Shown here: positions 19,112 to 27,974 of the stretch, piece after piece
Layout of the letters: the number at the start of each line of letters is the position of its first letter
Position numbering within the stretch: position 1 is the stretch's first letter
NCBI GenBank assembly: GCA_030378085.1
Contig: JAUCGK010000013.1
Span: 1-34,460 of the forward strand
Direction of reading: 5' to 3'
Origin: Candidatus Parabeggiatoa sp. HSG14
Lineage (GTDB): Bacteria; Pseudomonadota; Gammaproteobacteria; Beggiatoales; Beggiatoaceae
Length of the DNA stretch: 34,460 nucleotides
Position numbers and translations under genes: made by a program
Notes under the pieces: model-generated
Told to the model about the DNA's origin: nothing
Databases searched by the model: none
What the model saw: only the letters and a program-made list of their open reading frames with translations

Positions 19112-19522
19112 ATGGTACAAAAAATACCAAAGTTGATACTGGGGAGTGTTGTTATCGGCTTGTTTGTTATGGGTTGTCAGGGAAACCCACCTAAGAAAGA
19201 TGAAAAAAGTCCCAATACATCATCTAAAGAACAAGCTCAATCAAAAGATAAACTCACTGAACTTCAAGAGTTGGAAAGAAATCCTATAAAATGGATTACT
19301 AAGCTTAAGCAAGAAAATCAGGCACTGAAGACTAAACTTGGTAATCTGAATACATTGTTATCTGATGCCAAGAAATTGGAGGTACAACAAAATCCGCAAG
19401 TTCTGGCTGTTAAAGATCGGATTACAAAACTTGAAGCTCAGAAGGTAAGTTTGGAAAGCAAGGTAACAACACGTTTTGATAAACTGAATGAATTAAAGCG
19501 GTTAATTGCGGGTGAAATGTGA
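19112..19522 (+). CDS. Small coiled-coil lipoprotein C
   Basis: The family is unknown. The 136-aa product starts with a lipoprotein signal (KLILGSVVIGLFVMGC, lipobox VMGC at residues 19-22). A charged linker of about 30 residues follows, and then a coiled coil from about 50 to the end (KLKQENQALKTKLGNLNTLL and on). AAGGAGG stands 4-5 bases before the ATG, one of the strongest ribosome-binding sites in the window, which suggests high output. It is co-directional with its neighbours and 35 bp after the preceding gene. It is likely lipid-anchored in the periplasm; the partner is unknown. Confidence 0.75.
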   Translation: MVQKIPKLILGSVVIGLFVMGCQGNPPKKDEKSPNTSSKEQAQSKDKLTELQELERNPIKWITKLKQENQALKTKLGNLNTLLSDAKKLEVQQNPQVLAVKDRITKLEAQKVSLESKVTTRFDKLNELKRLIAGEM

Positions 19523-19612
19523 TACCCACAGAAAGGAGAAAGAATAGTTGTTAAATTCGTCCTGTTTGAAGAACAATTTGCAATGTCTAATTAAATCATG
19601 GGAGGAACTACT

Positions 19613-20743
19613 TTGCAAATAAAGTTTATTTTTGTAAGTTTTGTGTGTTTATTGGTAGGATGTGCGACAACGCTAGAAAATCCGAATGACTCACAAGGAG
19701 ATAAGAATTCTGACACACGGACAGAAAATCCCTCTGGTAAAGAGGCTGATGAAGCTGATAAAGAAAAGTCATCCTCTGGTAAAAATGAGTTACTTAAAAA
19801 GCTTGGTAATCTTGAGAATACACTCAAAGAACTAGAATCAGAGAGTAACGGTATTCAGACAGAGATGAATAGCCGGACTTCTAAAGTTATTCAAAACAAA
19901 CTTGATGAAGTAAAAAGAACATTGGATGTGCTTAATACGGATAATACCCTGCTTCAAAAAGAGTCAGATGCTCTAGTAAATCTCCCACTTATTAAGCGGA
20001 TTGAATACCTTTATCATGAATTAATTTCCAAGAGGGAGAGAGAAAAACTTGAGCAAACGCGGTTTGTATCTGTCGATGAGCCTATAGAAACAAGGTCAGA
20101 CAAAGCTAAAAAAAAAACGCGAAAGCCGAAAACTGCTGGTGGCAAAAAGAGACGGAAAACACCTAAAAAACCAATTGCCAAAAAGTCAACAATACCAAAA
20201 CCTATAAAAACACCTAAACCTAAGGCAAAGTCAGTAGGCAAGGGCAGAATCGTAGTTGTCTCCCTATCAACATTTTCTGGGGGACAACAAAAGACGATTC
20301 GCAATAGCTTTTTTGAAGTATTAAAAGCTAAAAAGAAAAAATCAAGGTCGTTTATTTTGTACACTATTCAAAGTGGTAAACAACTTCGTACCCTCTTAAC
20401 TTCGAGTCAACTGCGACGTTTGCCGATAGAAGGCGGAAGTAGTTCCATTTTGGGTAAACTTGAAACAGGTATGCAGTTTAAAGCCAAAGATTTGAAGGCA
20501 TTTGCTGATTTAAGTAAGGTTATTAAAAGTAAACGAAAAAAAGTAGGCAGGGTGTTGTACATTACAGACAACAAACGAATCGACTCAGTCAATCAAAAAC
20601 AACGTGATATTTTATTGAAATGGAATAAGGCGGGAGGACGTTTGATTGTGTTGACAAGTGGGAGTTGTTCTGTATGGAAACAGGTAAAGGCTAAATGTCG
20701 TGCTTTAAGTAATTTAAAAGGCACATTAAAAAGCTTTATGTAA
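19613..20743 (+). CDS. Lipoprotein D with coiled coil, Lys-rich linker and vWA-like C-terminal domain
   Basis: From the TTG at 19613 the product is 376 aa. GGGAGG lies 6 bases before this TTG, whereas the ATG at 19598 overlaps that site and would add residues before the signal. The signal IFVSFVCLLVGC has the lipobox LVGC. A charged linker leads to a coiled coil (about 55-150), then a strongly basic Lys/Pro/Thr linker of about 50 residues (KKPIAKKSTIPKPIKTPKPK region). The C-terminal 160 residues align with the end of the protein encoded at 20851: IVVVSLSTFS, TIQSGKQLRTLLTSSQLR, GSSSILGKLETG and VLYITDNKR. The strand-helix order and the TDN step resemble a von Willebrand A fold whose metal-binding DxSxS is degenerate. 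That fold call is inference. Confidence 0.72.
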   Translation: MQIKFIFVSFVCLLVGCATTLENPNDSQGDKNSDTRTENPSGKEADEADKEKSSSGKNELLKKLGNLENTLKELESESNGIQTEMNSRTSKVIQNKLDEVKRTLDVLNTDNTLLQKESDALVNLPLIKRIEYLYHELISKREREKLEQTRFVSVDEPIETRSDKAKKKTRKPKTAGGKKRRKTPKKPIAKKSTIPKPIKTPKPKAKSVGKGRIVVVSLSTFSGGQQKTIRNSFFEVLKAKKKKSRSFILYTIQSGKQLRTLLTSSQLRRLPIEGGSSSILGKLETGMQFKAKDLKAFADLSKVIKSKRKKVGRVLYITDNKRIDSVNQKQRDILLKWNKAGGRLIVLTSGSCSVWKQVKAKCRALSNLKGTLKSFM

Positions 20744-20850
20744 AAAGCAAATTGGAAAAATGTTAAGGCTGAGTTCTGAATAATCAACTCTGTCTTAACA
20801 ATTATTCCTTTGCTTAGATGAACTTTTCTATAAAAGAAGGAGGTATTTTA

Positions 20851-22743
20851 TTGAAAATATTAAAGTTTCTTCTGATTAGTGTTGTTGTTGGATTTTTGGG
20901 TGGATATGCAACAACTGTGTTCTCAAAATCAGAAGCGCAATTATGGGGTAGTATTTTACCCAGCAAGAATTTTCTTGGGTTGGGTATTGATTTATCAGGA
21001 CACTGTATTACACACACAAAGGGAAAATGGTCGAGAAAGACTTTCCGTCATCGTAGAGTGCATATCTCTGGTATTAGTGCCATTATAAACAAGAAAGATA
21101 TTCTCACTAAAGATGAAGAAACAAATACAATAGGGTTGAGTATTATTCCCTATGTGGTTAGCAACAGAAACGGAGGTAAACTGTTGGCGGTAATCGCAAA
21201 CAAAAAAATAACAGGAGAAAACTTTAATAAATTTTATCCTGTATGTTTTCAACATCTTAGCCATTCAGCAAGATCAGAACCTAAGTTCAATAAATTTTAT
21301 CCCTTAATTTTACTACACGTTGAGAGCAAAAAAAATCGTAAGTCACTTGAAAGACATATAAAAGCTTTACAATTTTGGGATATGGATTTTTTGACTAAAC
21401 CTATAAAAGCAACAACTGTTAGTACTGTAAGGAATTTGCTAAAAAAGGTTTTTAGTAAAAAACAAGCAAAATTTTTGAAAGGATTGCGCTTTAATGTCTG
21501 TGTAGAATTAATAGACGAAGAAGAAGGAAATGTGAAATTTCAGGTGGGTAATTTTGGAGGCTCATCACCTTGCAAACCTGCTTTGCCTAAACAGTCTCAA
21601 AAGAGGACAGAAAATACGCAGACTAACTTTTCTCCGGATCGTGATGACTTATCTGCAAGCAATGATAAGACTTGTGAACAACCACCTCAAAAAGATGCGG
21701 AGGCAATGCAGTGTCAAGAAACTAGTCAAAAGTTGGCAACGTGCAAAAATAAAATTGTACAAGTTCAAGAAAGGATTTCTCAACTTGAGCAAGAAAAAAC
21801 TCGCATTGAAGCGAATAGAAACTATCTTGAGACAACGTGTAATGAGGCAAACTCAGGAATTGATAAACTCATGGAGGAAAATGACAAGCTTAAATCTCAA
21901 ATTGAGAGGCTTAAGCGAGAAAAGAAATTAAAACAGGCTAGACAACAAGAGGGAACCAATCTTCAACTCAAGAAACTTGAGAATAAGCTAGAGCGGCTAA
22001 CAAAGAAACGTGAGAAAACCACAGAAGAATTTGAAAAGTTGACTCAACTTACAAAAAAACGTGATGAAACCATAACAGAACTTGAGGATAAGGTTGATCA
22101 ACTTACAAAAGAACGTGATGACATAAAAAAACTTGCTAATCAGCCTTCTTCTTGTGACAGCCAAACTTTTTTTGCTGGTAATCATAAACTCATCGTAGTT
22201 TCTCTATCCAAAAATTACTCTCGTAAACAAAAAAAAGCCATTAAAAACGGTTTGGTTGAGGTGCTTTCAAATGTAAAGAGAAATTTAAGGAGATTGGAAT
22301 TACCTTTTACTTTACTGACGATTCAAAGTGGTAAGCAACTTCATACCGTATTAACCTCTAATCAATTACGATATTTAAATTTAGAAGATGGCTCTGATTC
22401 TATTCTTGGCAGAATTGAGAATGGAATAGGATTTGGTGCGAGGGATTTAAGGGCACTTGAGGATTTAGGTAAATTAGATACCAATATCAAAAACAAAGCC
22501 AATAGTGGTGATATTATTGGGAGCGTATTGTATTTAACCGACAATATTCGCCTTAATACTTCCCTTACTAATCAACAGTGGAAGGTATCGTTGGCTTGGT
22601 GTCGAAAGCGTATTGGTTTGACTGTACTCACAACAAAAGAATGTGAAGTGTGGGATAAGCTTGGGGCTAAATGTACCTCTTGGCAAAACAAAGCTGAATT
22701 AATAAGTGAATTAAATGCTTTTCTTAATGCAGCCGAAAACTGA
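20851..22743 (+). CDS. Signal-anchored protein E: N-domain, coiled coil and vWA-like C-terminal domain
   Basis: The family is unknown. The likely start is TTG at 20851 (630 aa), because AAGGAGG lies 9 bases before it and the leader KILKFLLISVVVGFLGGY then aligns with the 17601 product; the ATG at 20818 would place the ribosome site inside the gene. The N-domain (about 25-240) is a close copy of the 17601 protein, at DNA level too. A coiled coil follows (about 300-450), ending in a run of KLTKKRE/QLTKERD-type repeats. The C-terminal 165 residues match the end of the 19613 protein (LIVVSLSKN, TIQSGKQLHTVLTSNQLR, GSVLYLTDNIRL, LTVLTTKECEVW). It therefore combines the modules of two neighbours. 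Like the 17601 protein it has Tyr in place of the lipobox Cys. Confidence 0.75.
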   Translation: MKILKFLLISVVVGFLGGYATTVFSKSEAQLWGSILPSKNFLGLGIDLSGHCITHTKGKWSRKTFRHRRVHISGISAIINKKDILTKDEETNTIGLSIIPYVVSNRNGGKLLAVIANKKITGENFNKFYPVCFQHLSHSARSEPKFNKFYPLILLHVESKKNRKSLERHIKALQFWDMDFLTKPIKATTVSTVRNLLKKVFSKKQAKFLKGLRFNVCVELIDEEEGNVKFQVGNFGGSSPCKPALPKQSQKRTENTQTNFSPDRDDLSASNDKTCEQPPQKDAEAMQCQETSQKLATCKNKIVQVQERISQLEQEKTRIEANRNYLETTCNEANSGIDKLMEENDKLKSQIERLKREKKLKQARQQEGTNLQLKKLENKLERLTKKREKTTEEFEKLTQLTKKRDETITELEDKVDQLTKERDDIKKLANQPSSCDSQTFFAGNHKLIVVSLSKNYSRKQKKAIKNGLVEVLSNVKRNLRRLELPFTLLTIQSGKQLHTVLTSNQLRYLNLEDGSDSILGRIENGIGFGARDLRALEDLGKLDTNIKNKANSGDIIGSVLYLTDNIRLNTSLTNQQWKVSLAWCRKRIGLTVLTTKECEVWDKLGAKCTSWQNKAELISELNAFLNAAEN

Positions 22744-22785
22744 AGAAAATGTCGAGATACTCTAAACGTTCAAGTTTTCGGATTT

Positions 22786-22821
22786 AATACCTGCCAGGTT
22801 TTTAAAAACCTGGCAGGTATT
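22786..22821. repeat. Perfect 36-bp palindrome between genes
   Basis: Two exact 18-bp arms (22786-22803 and 22804-22821, outer sequence AATACCTGCCAGG) form a complete palindrome 42 bp after the 20851 gene and 68 bp before the vWA gene. It belongs with the CCTGCCAGG/CCTGACAGG palindrome family. It could fold to a hairpin in either transcript direction; no T-run follows. Confidence 0.75.
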
Positions 22822-22888
22822 GCGGGCGTTTTTAGTATATTCTCAATAATCCGACAAAGTTTTTTTATCAACAATGGAGACGGAAAAT

Positions 22889-25174
22889 ATGCAGAAATTT
22901 GTTATTTTGATAAGTGGCTTATCATTGTTTTTGATAAGTACAATCAGCGAAGCACTGCCTGGGGAAGGTAGTTGTGTTGATTATGATTTTTCAGCATTTA
23001 TGGAAAATGGTGTTATTGACACTAGCAATTTTGTACGGGTATTAAGTCATAATGCGTCCATATACCAGAATGCTGACAGTCGTAACTCTAACAAAGAAAT
23101 TAAGTTCGGGGCAGCCTTGTTACCACTACGCCTCAGTCATCAACGTATTCAAGTGAGAAAAGTGGGAACACGCCGACCATTAGGATGGATGGATAAACAA
23201 GATTTGTTATGTGCTATCGCGCCACTTCAAAGCGATAAAGGACTGGATCGTAAAATATTTATCAAAACCCCTGACAGTAAAGATCCAAGCACCGCCACTG
23301 TGCCAGCTTATCCGAGTTATCAAGGCCCTTGCAATGGACGTTGCAAACAACTTTCTCGTTTTCGTTTATACTTCATCTATGCCGATGATAAGGACGCTCA
23401 ACGTTATCTTGTTATAGATTCACACACATTAGTCGGTGTTTCTGAACCGCCTCCCTTAGTCGGTTGGGTAGAATATGGTCGTACTATTCCTTGGAATACC
23501 ACATTAGGTATGCGTCCACAAGAGCATATAGAACGCATTTCATTACAATCTAAAGATTCTAACAGGGAAGGTATTGAATTGGGAGGCGGCAATATTTGGT
23601 ACACCCTACCCATTCATATTCCTATTTTGGATATTAACCGAGGTGAACAGCTTTACCATGTTGCAGCCCCGGGCATTGGGTTTGAAGGCTTTAAACAGTA
23701 TAAAAATGTTTTGTCAAACATGAAATTGGTCGATATTTTCTTTTTAATAGATGGCACAGCCAGTATGGGCCCCTATATCGAAGCTGCTAGGCAAGCTGTA
23801 GAGGATATTGCTTATGGTCTTCGTAGTGAGCTTGATTTTAAAGAAACTTCCTTTCGTTTTGGTTTTAGGGTTTACCGAGATACTTATGCAGATTCAAGAG
23901 TTGATCTAAGCTGCCAAGGTGGGATTTGTGAAGGCATGCCCTTATCAACAACAACTTGTCAATCAAACCAGCAAGCCACTGATGAAAATTGGCAAGAATT
24001 TGTAAAACGGCTTGACAAAGTCAAAGAAACCAGCAATGACAAAGATGATTATCCCGAAAAATTGTTTGATGGCTTGCGTCAGGCTATAGAAGACATGGAA
24101 CCTTGTCCTGATCGCACTAAAATTCTCTTTGTTATTGGCGATAATGGCGATAAAAAAAATGAATTACCTTATGGCATTGTTGATGATTTTAATGGTTTTG
24201 AGCGAAAAGCTATTTTCTTTATTCAAACATCAAAAGCACGTACTTCACGCGGTTATCGGTGGGCCTATAGTGCCTATAGAACCCAAGCTTTTAAATTGCT
24301 TGATAGAGTTTTACCAGCAGAATTTGAGGGAAAAACGATTGCCCGCACTGACTACTTTTTATCCCTCAACCAAACGCAATTAGCAAAACAAGTTTTTGAA
24401 CAAGTTAAAGATTATTCTCCCAGTGCGCTCATCAACGAACTTGAACAAGCCTTAGCTGGTGGTGATGCATTGGATAATGTCCTAAGAAGAAGTATGGCCT
24501 CAAAGGGCGGTATGCCTGTCTTGTATTGGAAGTGGATTGAAGAATCCGCATGTTCCAACTTAGGCAAACAATGTACAACCGTCGTTAATCATCGCGTGGT
24601 GGATTTCTATATCCCAACGAATAAGGACAAAGTACAAGAAGAAATTTGGCTGACAGCTGATGACTTAGATAATTGGTTAAGTTCACTCAAACCATTTGAA
24701 AACTTGGTACGTCTTCCAGTACGAAAACAACGAGAAGAGTTTATTCGGCTACTGAAAAAACAAATACAAGAAATCATTGGTGGTTATCCGCAAGAAGATA
24801 TAGTGCTCAGTGAATTTGTGGCAAAGGTTCGTAAAAAGGCTCTACCCATGCGTGAAGACAGCCCTTTATTGCAATATTCCATCAGGGAGATACGTGAAAG
24901 AATAGAGGGATGTGAAGTGCTTCTTTTGATAGAATGGGTAACGTCTATCAGAAAAGTATTACAAAAGGTGTATAATGACTCCACTCAAAAAGTGGTATTT
25001 ACCCTTGAATATCCTCGTTCAACGCCTTCATGCCCATTGAGTGCAAAAGGCAGAAAAATGCCGAAATTGAAGTTTGGAACCGTCAAGCCACTGGGTCCTG
25101 ATGACAATTATAGTTATGAGCATAATTTGTATAATCAAACCGTTTACTGGCTACCTATAGATTTTTTACCATAA
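22889..25174 (+). CDS. Secreted von Willebrand factor A domain protein
   Basis: From the ATG at 22889 the product is 761 aa. GGAG lies 9 bases upstream, and this start places the signal peptide MQKFVILISGLSLFLISTISEA at the N-terminus; the ATG at 22874 overlaps that site. Residues about 45-110 look like a bacterial SH3-type module (VRVLSHNASIYQNAD...GWMDKQDLLC). A second similar unit appears at about 160-215. The vWA domain begins near 280 with VDIFFLIDGTASMGPY. The MIDAS residues Asp-x-Thr-x-Ser are intact (D288, T290, S292 from this start), and a later FVIGDNGDKK strand fits the second metal-site region. About 300 further residues follow, with no recognised domain. It is a periplasmic candidate for metal-dependent adhesion or complex assembly. 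It is the last gene of the co-oriented block that starts with the tubulin-like locus. Confidence 0.88.
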   Translation: MQKFVILISGLSLFLISTISEALPGEGSCVDYDFSAFMENGVIDTSNFVRVLSHNASIYQNADSRNSNKEIKFGAALLPLRLSHQRIQVRKVGTRRPLGWMDKQDLLCAIAPLQSDKGLDRKIFIKTPDSKDPSTATVPAYPSYQGPCNGRCKQLSRFRLYFIYADDKDAQRYLVIDSHTLVGVSEPPPLVGWVEYGRTIPWNTTLGMRPQEHIERISLQSKDSNREGIELGGGNIWYTLPIHIPILDINRGEQLYHVAAPGIGFEGFKQYKNVLSNMKLVDIFFLIDGTASMGPYIEAARQAVEDIAYGLRSELDFKETSFRFGFRVYRDTYADSRVDLSCQGGICEGMPLSTTTCQSNQQATDENWQEFVKRLDKVKETSNDKDDYPEKLFDGLRQAIEDMEPCPDRTKILFVIGDNGDKKNELPYGIVDDFNGFERKAIFFIQTSKARTSRGYRWAYSAYRTQAFKLLDRVLPAEFEGKTIARTDYFLSLNQTQLAKQVFEQVKDYSPSALINELEQALAGGDALDNVLRRSMASKGGMPVLYWKWIEESACSNLGKQCTTVVNHRVVDFYIPTNKDKVQEEIWLTADDLDNWLSSLKPFENLVRLPVRKQREEFIRLLKKQIQEIIGGYPQEDIVLSEFVAKVRKKALPMREDSPLLQYSIREIRERIEGCEVLLLIEWVTSIRKVLQKVYNDSTQKVVFTLEYPRSTPSCPLSAKGRKMPKLKFGTVKPLGPDDNYSYEHNLYNQTVYWLPIDFLP

Positions 25175-25491
25175 ATAGGTTTCTTTCGCTCTCAATATAG
25201 AACACAACGCTTTTAATTTGTAAAAAACGATTAGAAGCGTTGTAATGGAAACCGTTATACTTGGAAATCAAGGGCAATTGGTATGACCTCAAAGGAAGTG
25301 CTTATGTTGCTTTTCTCTTACATTTTAAAAGTCTTGCAAAATCTCCTACGCTTATCATAAGTGCTTACTATGCGGCAACTCTTGGGAGTGCGTAACATCA
25401 GTGATTAAACAGGAATAGAACAAACCTCTTCCCTCTGCCATGACCAAAATTAAAACTAACCACAAACATCTATTAGAAACTAAGGAGTAAT
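25175..25491. other. 317-bp gap after the vWA gene
   Basis: The only structure seen is an imperfect hairpin, ACAACGCTTTTAAT (25204-25217) pairing with 25230-25243 with one mismatch around a 12-nt loop, 29 bp after the vWA stop. No T-run follows, so I do not call a terminator with confidence. The rest shows no gene. The gap marks a break between the vWA gene and the ATPase cassette. Confidence 0.4.
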
Positions 25492-26541
25492 ATGGAGAGA
25501 CAAAAAGCTGGTTTTCGTTTAGAAGTCAATAACTTAGGTACAATTAAAACGGGGGCAATTGACTTATCTAAAGCACTTATTATTTTTGCAGGTCAAAATA
25601 ATATGGGTAAGTCTTATATGGCTTATTTAATTTATGGATTATATAAAATAGGCATGAATGAAAATAAAGTGAATGAAGCCCTATTAAAAATCTTCGCTTC
25701 TAAAATGGTAACACCGATTGTTAAAATAACCGCAGAGCCATTTTTACCGCATTCTGTCTATTTTTTTCCAGCGGAACGTACCGCAATTAATATGTTAGCA
25801 AAAGAGGTTCTTAAACAAAAAGCAGCTACTCTGGATGAGCTTTCACATAAAGTATTAGCAGAAGAGGATGTAGAAACGATTGTAAAATCTGTTCAAAATA
25901 TCATACCACGTTACCCTTTGGCTATTCGAGATTATTTGTTTTTTATCAATGATTTAGGTTATATTACTCGAAATGAGAGCAGTTTTACTGATTTTGCAGA
26001 TGAAATTGAAACATTATTACAAGGCAAAGTTTCTGTTTCTGACTATGGAGACATCAAATTTACACCACAACACAGTCAAAAAAAATTAGATATCCATATT
26101 TCATCGTCACTCGTAAAATCATTATCAGGTTTAGTGCTTTATTTTCGACATATTGCCCAAAAAGGCGACATTATTATGATAGATGAACCAGAATTAAATC
26201 TTCACCCTGATAATCAACTGATTGTGACAAGACTGTTTGCTAAAGCCGTCAATAAAGGCTTCAAAGTGATTTTGAGTACCCATAGTGACTATATCATTAA
26301 AGAATTTAACAATCTGATTATGTTGAACAAGGCATCTGACGCAGATAGAATTGAATTTGGCTATTGCAAGGAAGCCGTATTAGATCAGGGAAAAGTAGGT
26401 GCTTACTTTTTCTCTAATAACACGATTGAACCCATCGAAGTATCAGAAACCGGCTTAACTATCAAAACGATTGATACAACGATTGATGTATTAGATAACA
26501 CGACGGAAAATATTTATTACCGGGTGTTTGAAAGTGTATGA
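25492..26541 (+). CDS. AAA/ABC-type ATPase (OLD/RecF-like) of a two-gene cassette
   Basis: The 349-aa protein is a RecF/OLD-like ATPase. The N-terminal strand (FRLEVNNLGTIKTGAIDLS) leads to Walker A GQNNMGKS at 34-41, a central helical insert covers about 70-190, and an SSSLVKSLSGL signature-like segment follows. Walker B is IIMIDEPELNLHP (about 227-239), and the switch His is in LSTHSD at about 261-266. There is no TOPRIM domain as in full OLD nucleases. Instead a separate nuclease-like gene follows, sharing the ATGA overlap at 26538-26541. This pairing is common among phage-defence cassettes such as PARIS and Septu, although neither known partner type is present here. AAGGAG precedes the ATG at good spacing. 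It stands between the vWA gene and the ABC transporter and may be an insertion. Confidence 0.82.
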   Translation: MERQKAGFRLEVNNLGTIKTGAIDLSKALIIFAGQNNMGKSYMAYLIYGLYKIGMNENKVNEALLKIFASKMVTPIVKITAEPFLPHSVYFFPAERTAINMLAKEVLKQKAATLDELSHKVLAEEDVETIVKSVQNIIPRYPLAIRDYLFFINDLGYITRNESSFTDFADEIETLLQGKVSVSDYGDIKFTPQHSQKKLDIHISSSLVKSLSGLVLYFRHIAQKGDIIMIDEPELNLHPDNQLIVTRLFAKAVNKGFKVILSTHSDYIIKEFNNLIMLNKASDADRIEFGYCKEAVLDQGKVGAYFFSNNTIEPIEVSETGLTIKTIDTTIDVLDNTTENIYYRVFESV

Positions 26542-27107
26542 ACAATATATTATCACTGCTTAGGGAATCAACGAATAATGAGTTCCACTATAAGGGTGAC
26601 AAGGGAAATCTCATTACTTTACAAGAAACTCAGAAAAGCTCTAAATGCCAATCTGTCCAGTTGAAAAAAGGTCATATCAAAACGTTTACTCTGGAACTTG
26701 ATAAACAAAATAATATAGAAATTCATCCTTTACTCAATTCTATAGAAACTTTAAAAAAGAAATGTGACTACCTCATTTTTTGTCAAAAAGAAAACACACT
26801 CTATGTTTTAGCTGTTGAACTTAAATCAGATAATTCAACAGGTTGGACAAAACAAACCCGGGCGGGAGAAATGATTGCTCGTTACTTGATTGGCATGATA
26901 GAAAACTATTCAGGATTAAATATCACCCATGTCAAATTTCGCCATGTACTTTTTAGCACACAAAATGCGAACCAATTGAAAGGGCGTAAGAAAAAGAAAA
27001 TAACAGTTGAAGGTTTTAAATACGAGCAAGATCATAAATGGGGTTTCTTTTTTATCAGAAAGCCATGTAATACAACTTATCCAGATTTGGATATTTTCTT
27101 GAGATAA
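26538..27107 (+). CDS. PD-(D/E)XK nuclease-like partner protein
   Basis: I do not recognise a named family. The 189-aa protein contains a pattern typical of the PD-(D/E)XK nuclease fold: CDYLIF with D77, then a second strand LYVLAVELKSDN with E94 and K96, followed by a helix QTRAGEMIARYLIGM that begins with Gln. The order Asp, strand, Glu-x-Lys, helix fits an active nuclease core. The start ATG overlaps the stop of the upstream ATPase gene by four bases (ATGA), so the two are almost certainly co-translated. By analogy with ATPase-nuclease pairs it could be the effector, with the ATPase as sensor. That role is inference; an inactive or RNA-targeting protein is also possible. Confidence 0.65.
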   Translation: MNNILSLLRESTNNEFHYKGDKGNLITLQETQKSSKCQSVQLKKGHIKTFTLELDKQNNIEIHPLLNSIETLKKKCDYLIFCQKENTLYVLAVELKSDNSTGWTKQTRAGEMIARYLIGMIENYSGLNITHVKFRHVLFSTQNANQLKGRKKKKITVEGFKYEQDHKWGFFFIRKPCNTTYPDLDIFLR

Positions 27108-27170
27108 TTCTTGCTGTAAATAATTCTGTAATAGCAGGCGTACAAACTTTTGATTATCTATAGGATTTTT

Positions 27171-27974
27171 ATGATAACGAATTGGGGATTTACACTTAAC
27201 AACGTAACAGCAAGTTGGTCTAAAAACGACAAGAATATCTTAGAAAAGATCAACTATAAATTTGACATCAATAATGCCAAAACAGCGGCACTACCTTTAA
27301 TGGGACCGAGTGGACAAGGTAAAAGTACCTTATTGTATTTGCTTGCTGCATTAAAGTTACCCTCTGAAGGTTCGGTAACTTGGCGTTTTCCTGGTAATTC
27401 TAAGAATTATTTATTTACTAAACACACTGCTGAAAAGAAGTTGTCAGAAGATATTGTGCAACTTCGTCGGGATCATTTTGGTTTTGCTTTTCAAGCCAGT
27501 ACATTATCTTTGCATCTAACAGTCAGAGAAAACATTGCTTACCCACTTTTGTTACAAAAAGAACAATGGGATAAAGCATTAAAAATTGCTGAGGCAACAT
27601 TTGATGAAGTCTTACTCCCTTCAGAGAAAGTAGATAAAAAAAGATTATTAGATAGCTTTCCTTCACAACTGTCGGGTGGACAACAACAACGGGCAGCGTT
27701 AGCGCAAGCTATTGTTCATAATCCGTATGTTCTCTTCGCAGATGAACCGACGGGACAACTGGATATATGTACACGTAAACAAGTGATGGGTGTACTTAAA
27801 CAATGGGTGGCAAAAGGGCAAGGAAAACGTTGTCTTATCTGGGTGACTCATCATCATATCAGTGACTTAAATATGATGAAAATGAATGACCTTCTTTTTG
27901 TGAAAGATAAGGCATGTACTCCCAGAGATCGTCAGTGGTTAAAAGAAAATTGGATAAATGAGTGTGAAGAATGA
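27171..27974 (+). CDS. ABC transporter ATP-binding protein, FtsE/LolD/MacB class
   Basis: The 267-aa protein from the ATG at 27171 (TAGGA six bases upstream; an in-frame TTG at 27150 is less likely) is a complete ABC ATPase. It has Walker A GPSGQGKST, a Q-loop FGFAFQAS, the signature LSGGQQQR, Walker B VLFADEPTGQLD and the switch His in WVTHHH. Its closest class by motif is the FtsE/LolD/MacB group, which uses ATP hydrolysis for mechanical work on envelope proteins rather than solute import. The next gene overlaps by four bases and encodes an FtsX-like permease. With the neighbouring lipoproteins, a role in extracting, placing or activating envelope proteins is plausible, but the substrate is unknown. 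Confidence 0.93.
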   Translation: MITNWGFTLNNVTASWSKNDKNILEKINYKFDINNAKTAALPLMGPSGQGKSTLLYLLAALKLPSEGSVTWRFPGNSKNYLFTKHTAEKKLSEDIVQLRRDHFGFAFQASTLSLHLTVRENIAYPLLLQKEQWDKALKIAEATFDEVLLPSEKVDKKRLLDSFPSQLSGGQQQRAALAQAIVHNPYVLFADEPTGQLDICTRKQVMGVLKQWVAKGQGKRCLIWVTHHHISDLNMMKMNDLLFVKDKACTPRDRQWLKENWINECEE

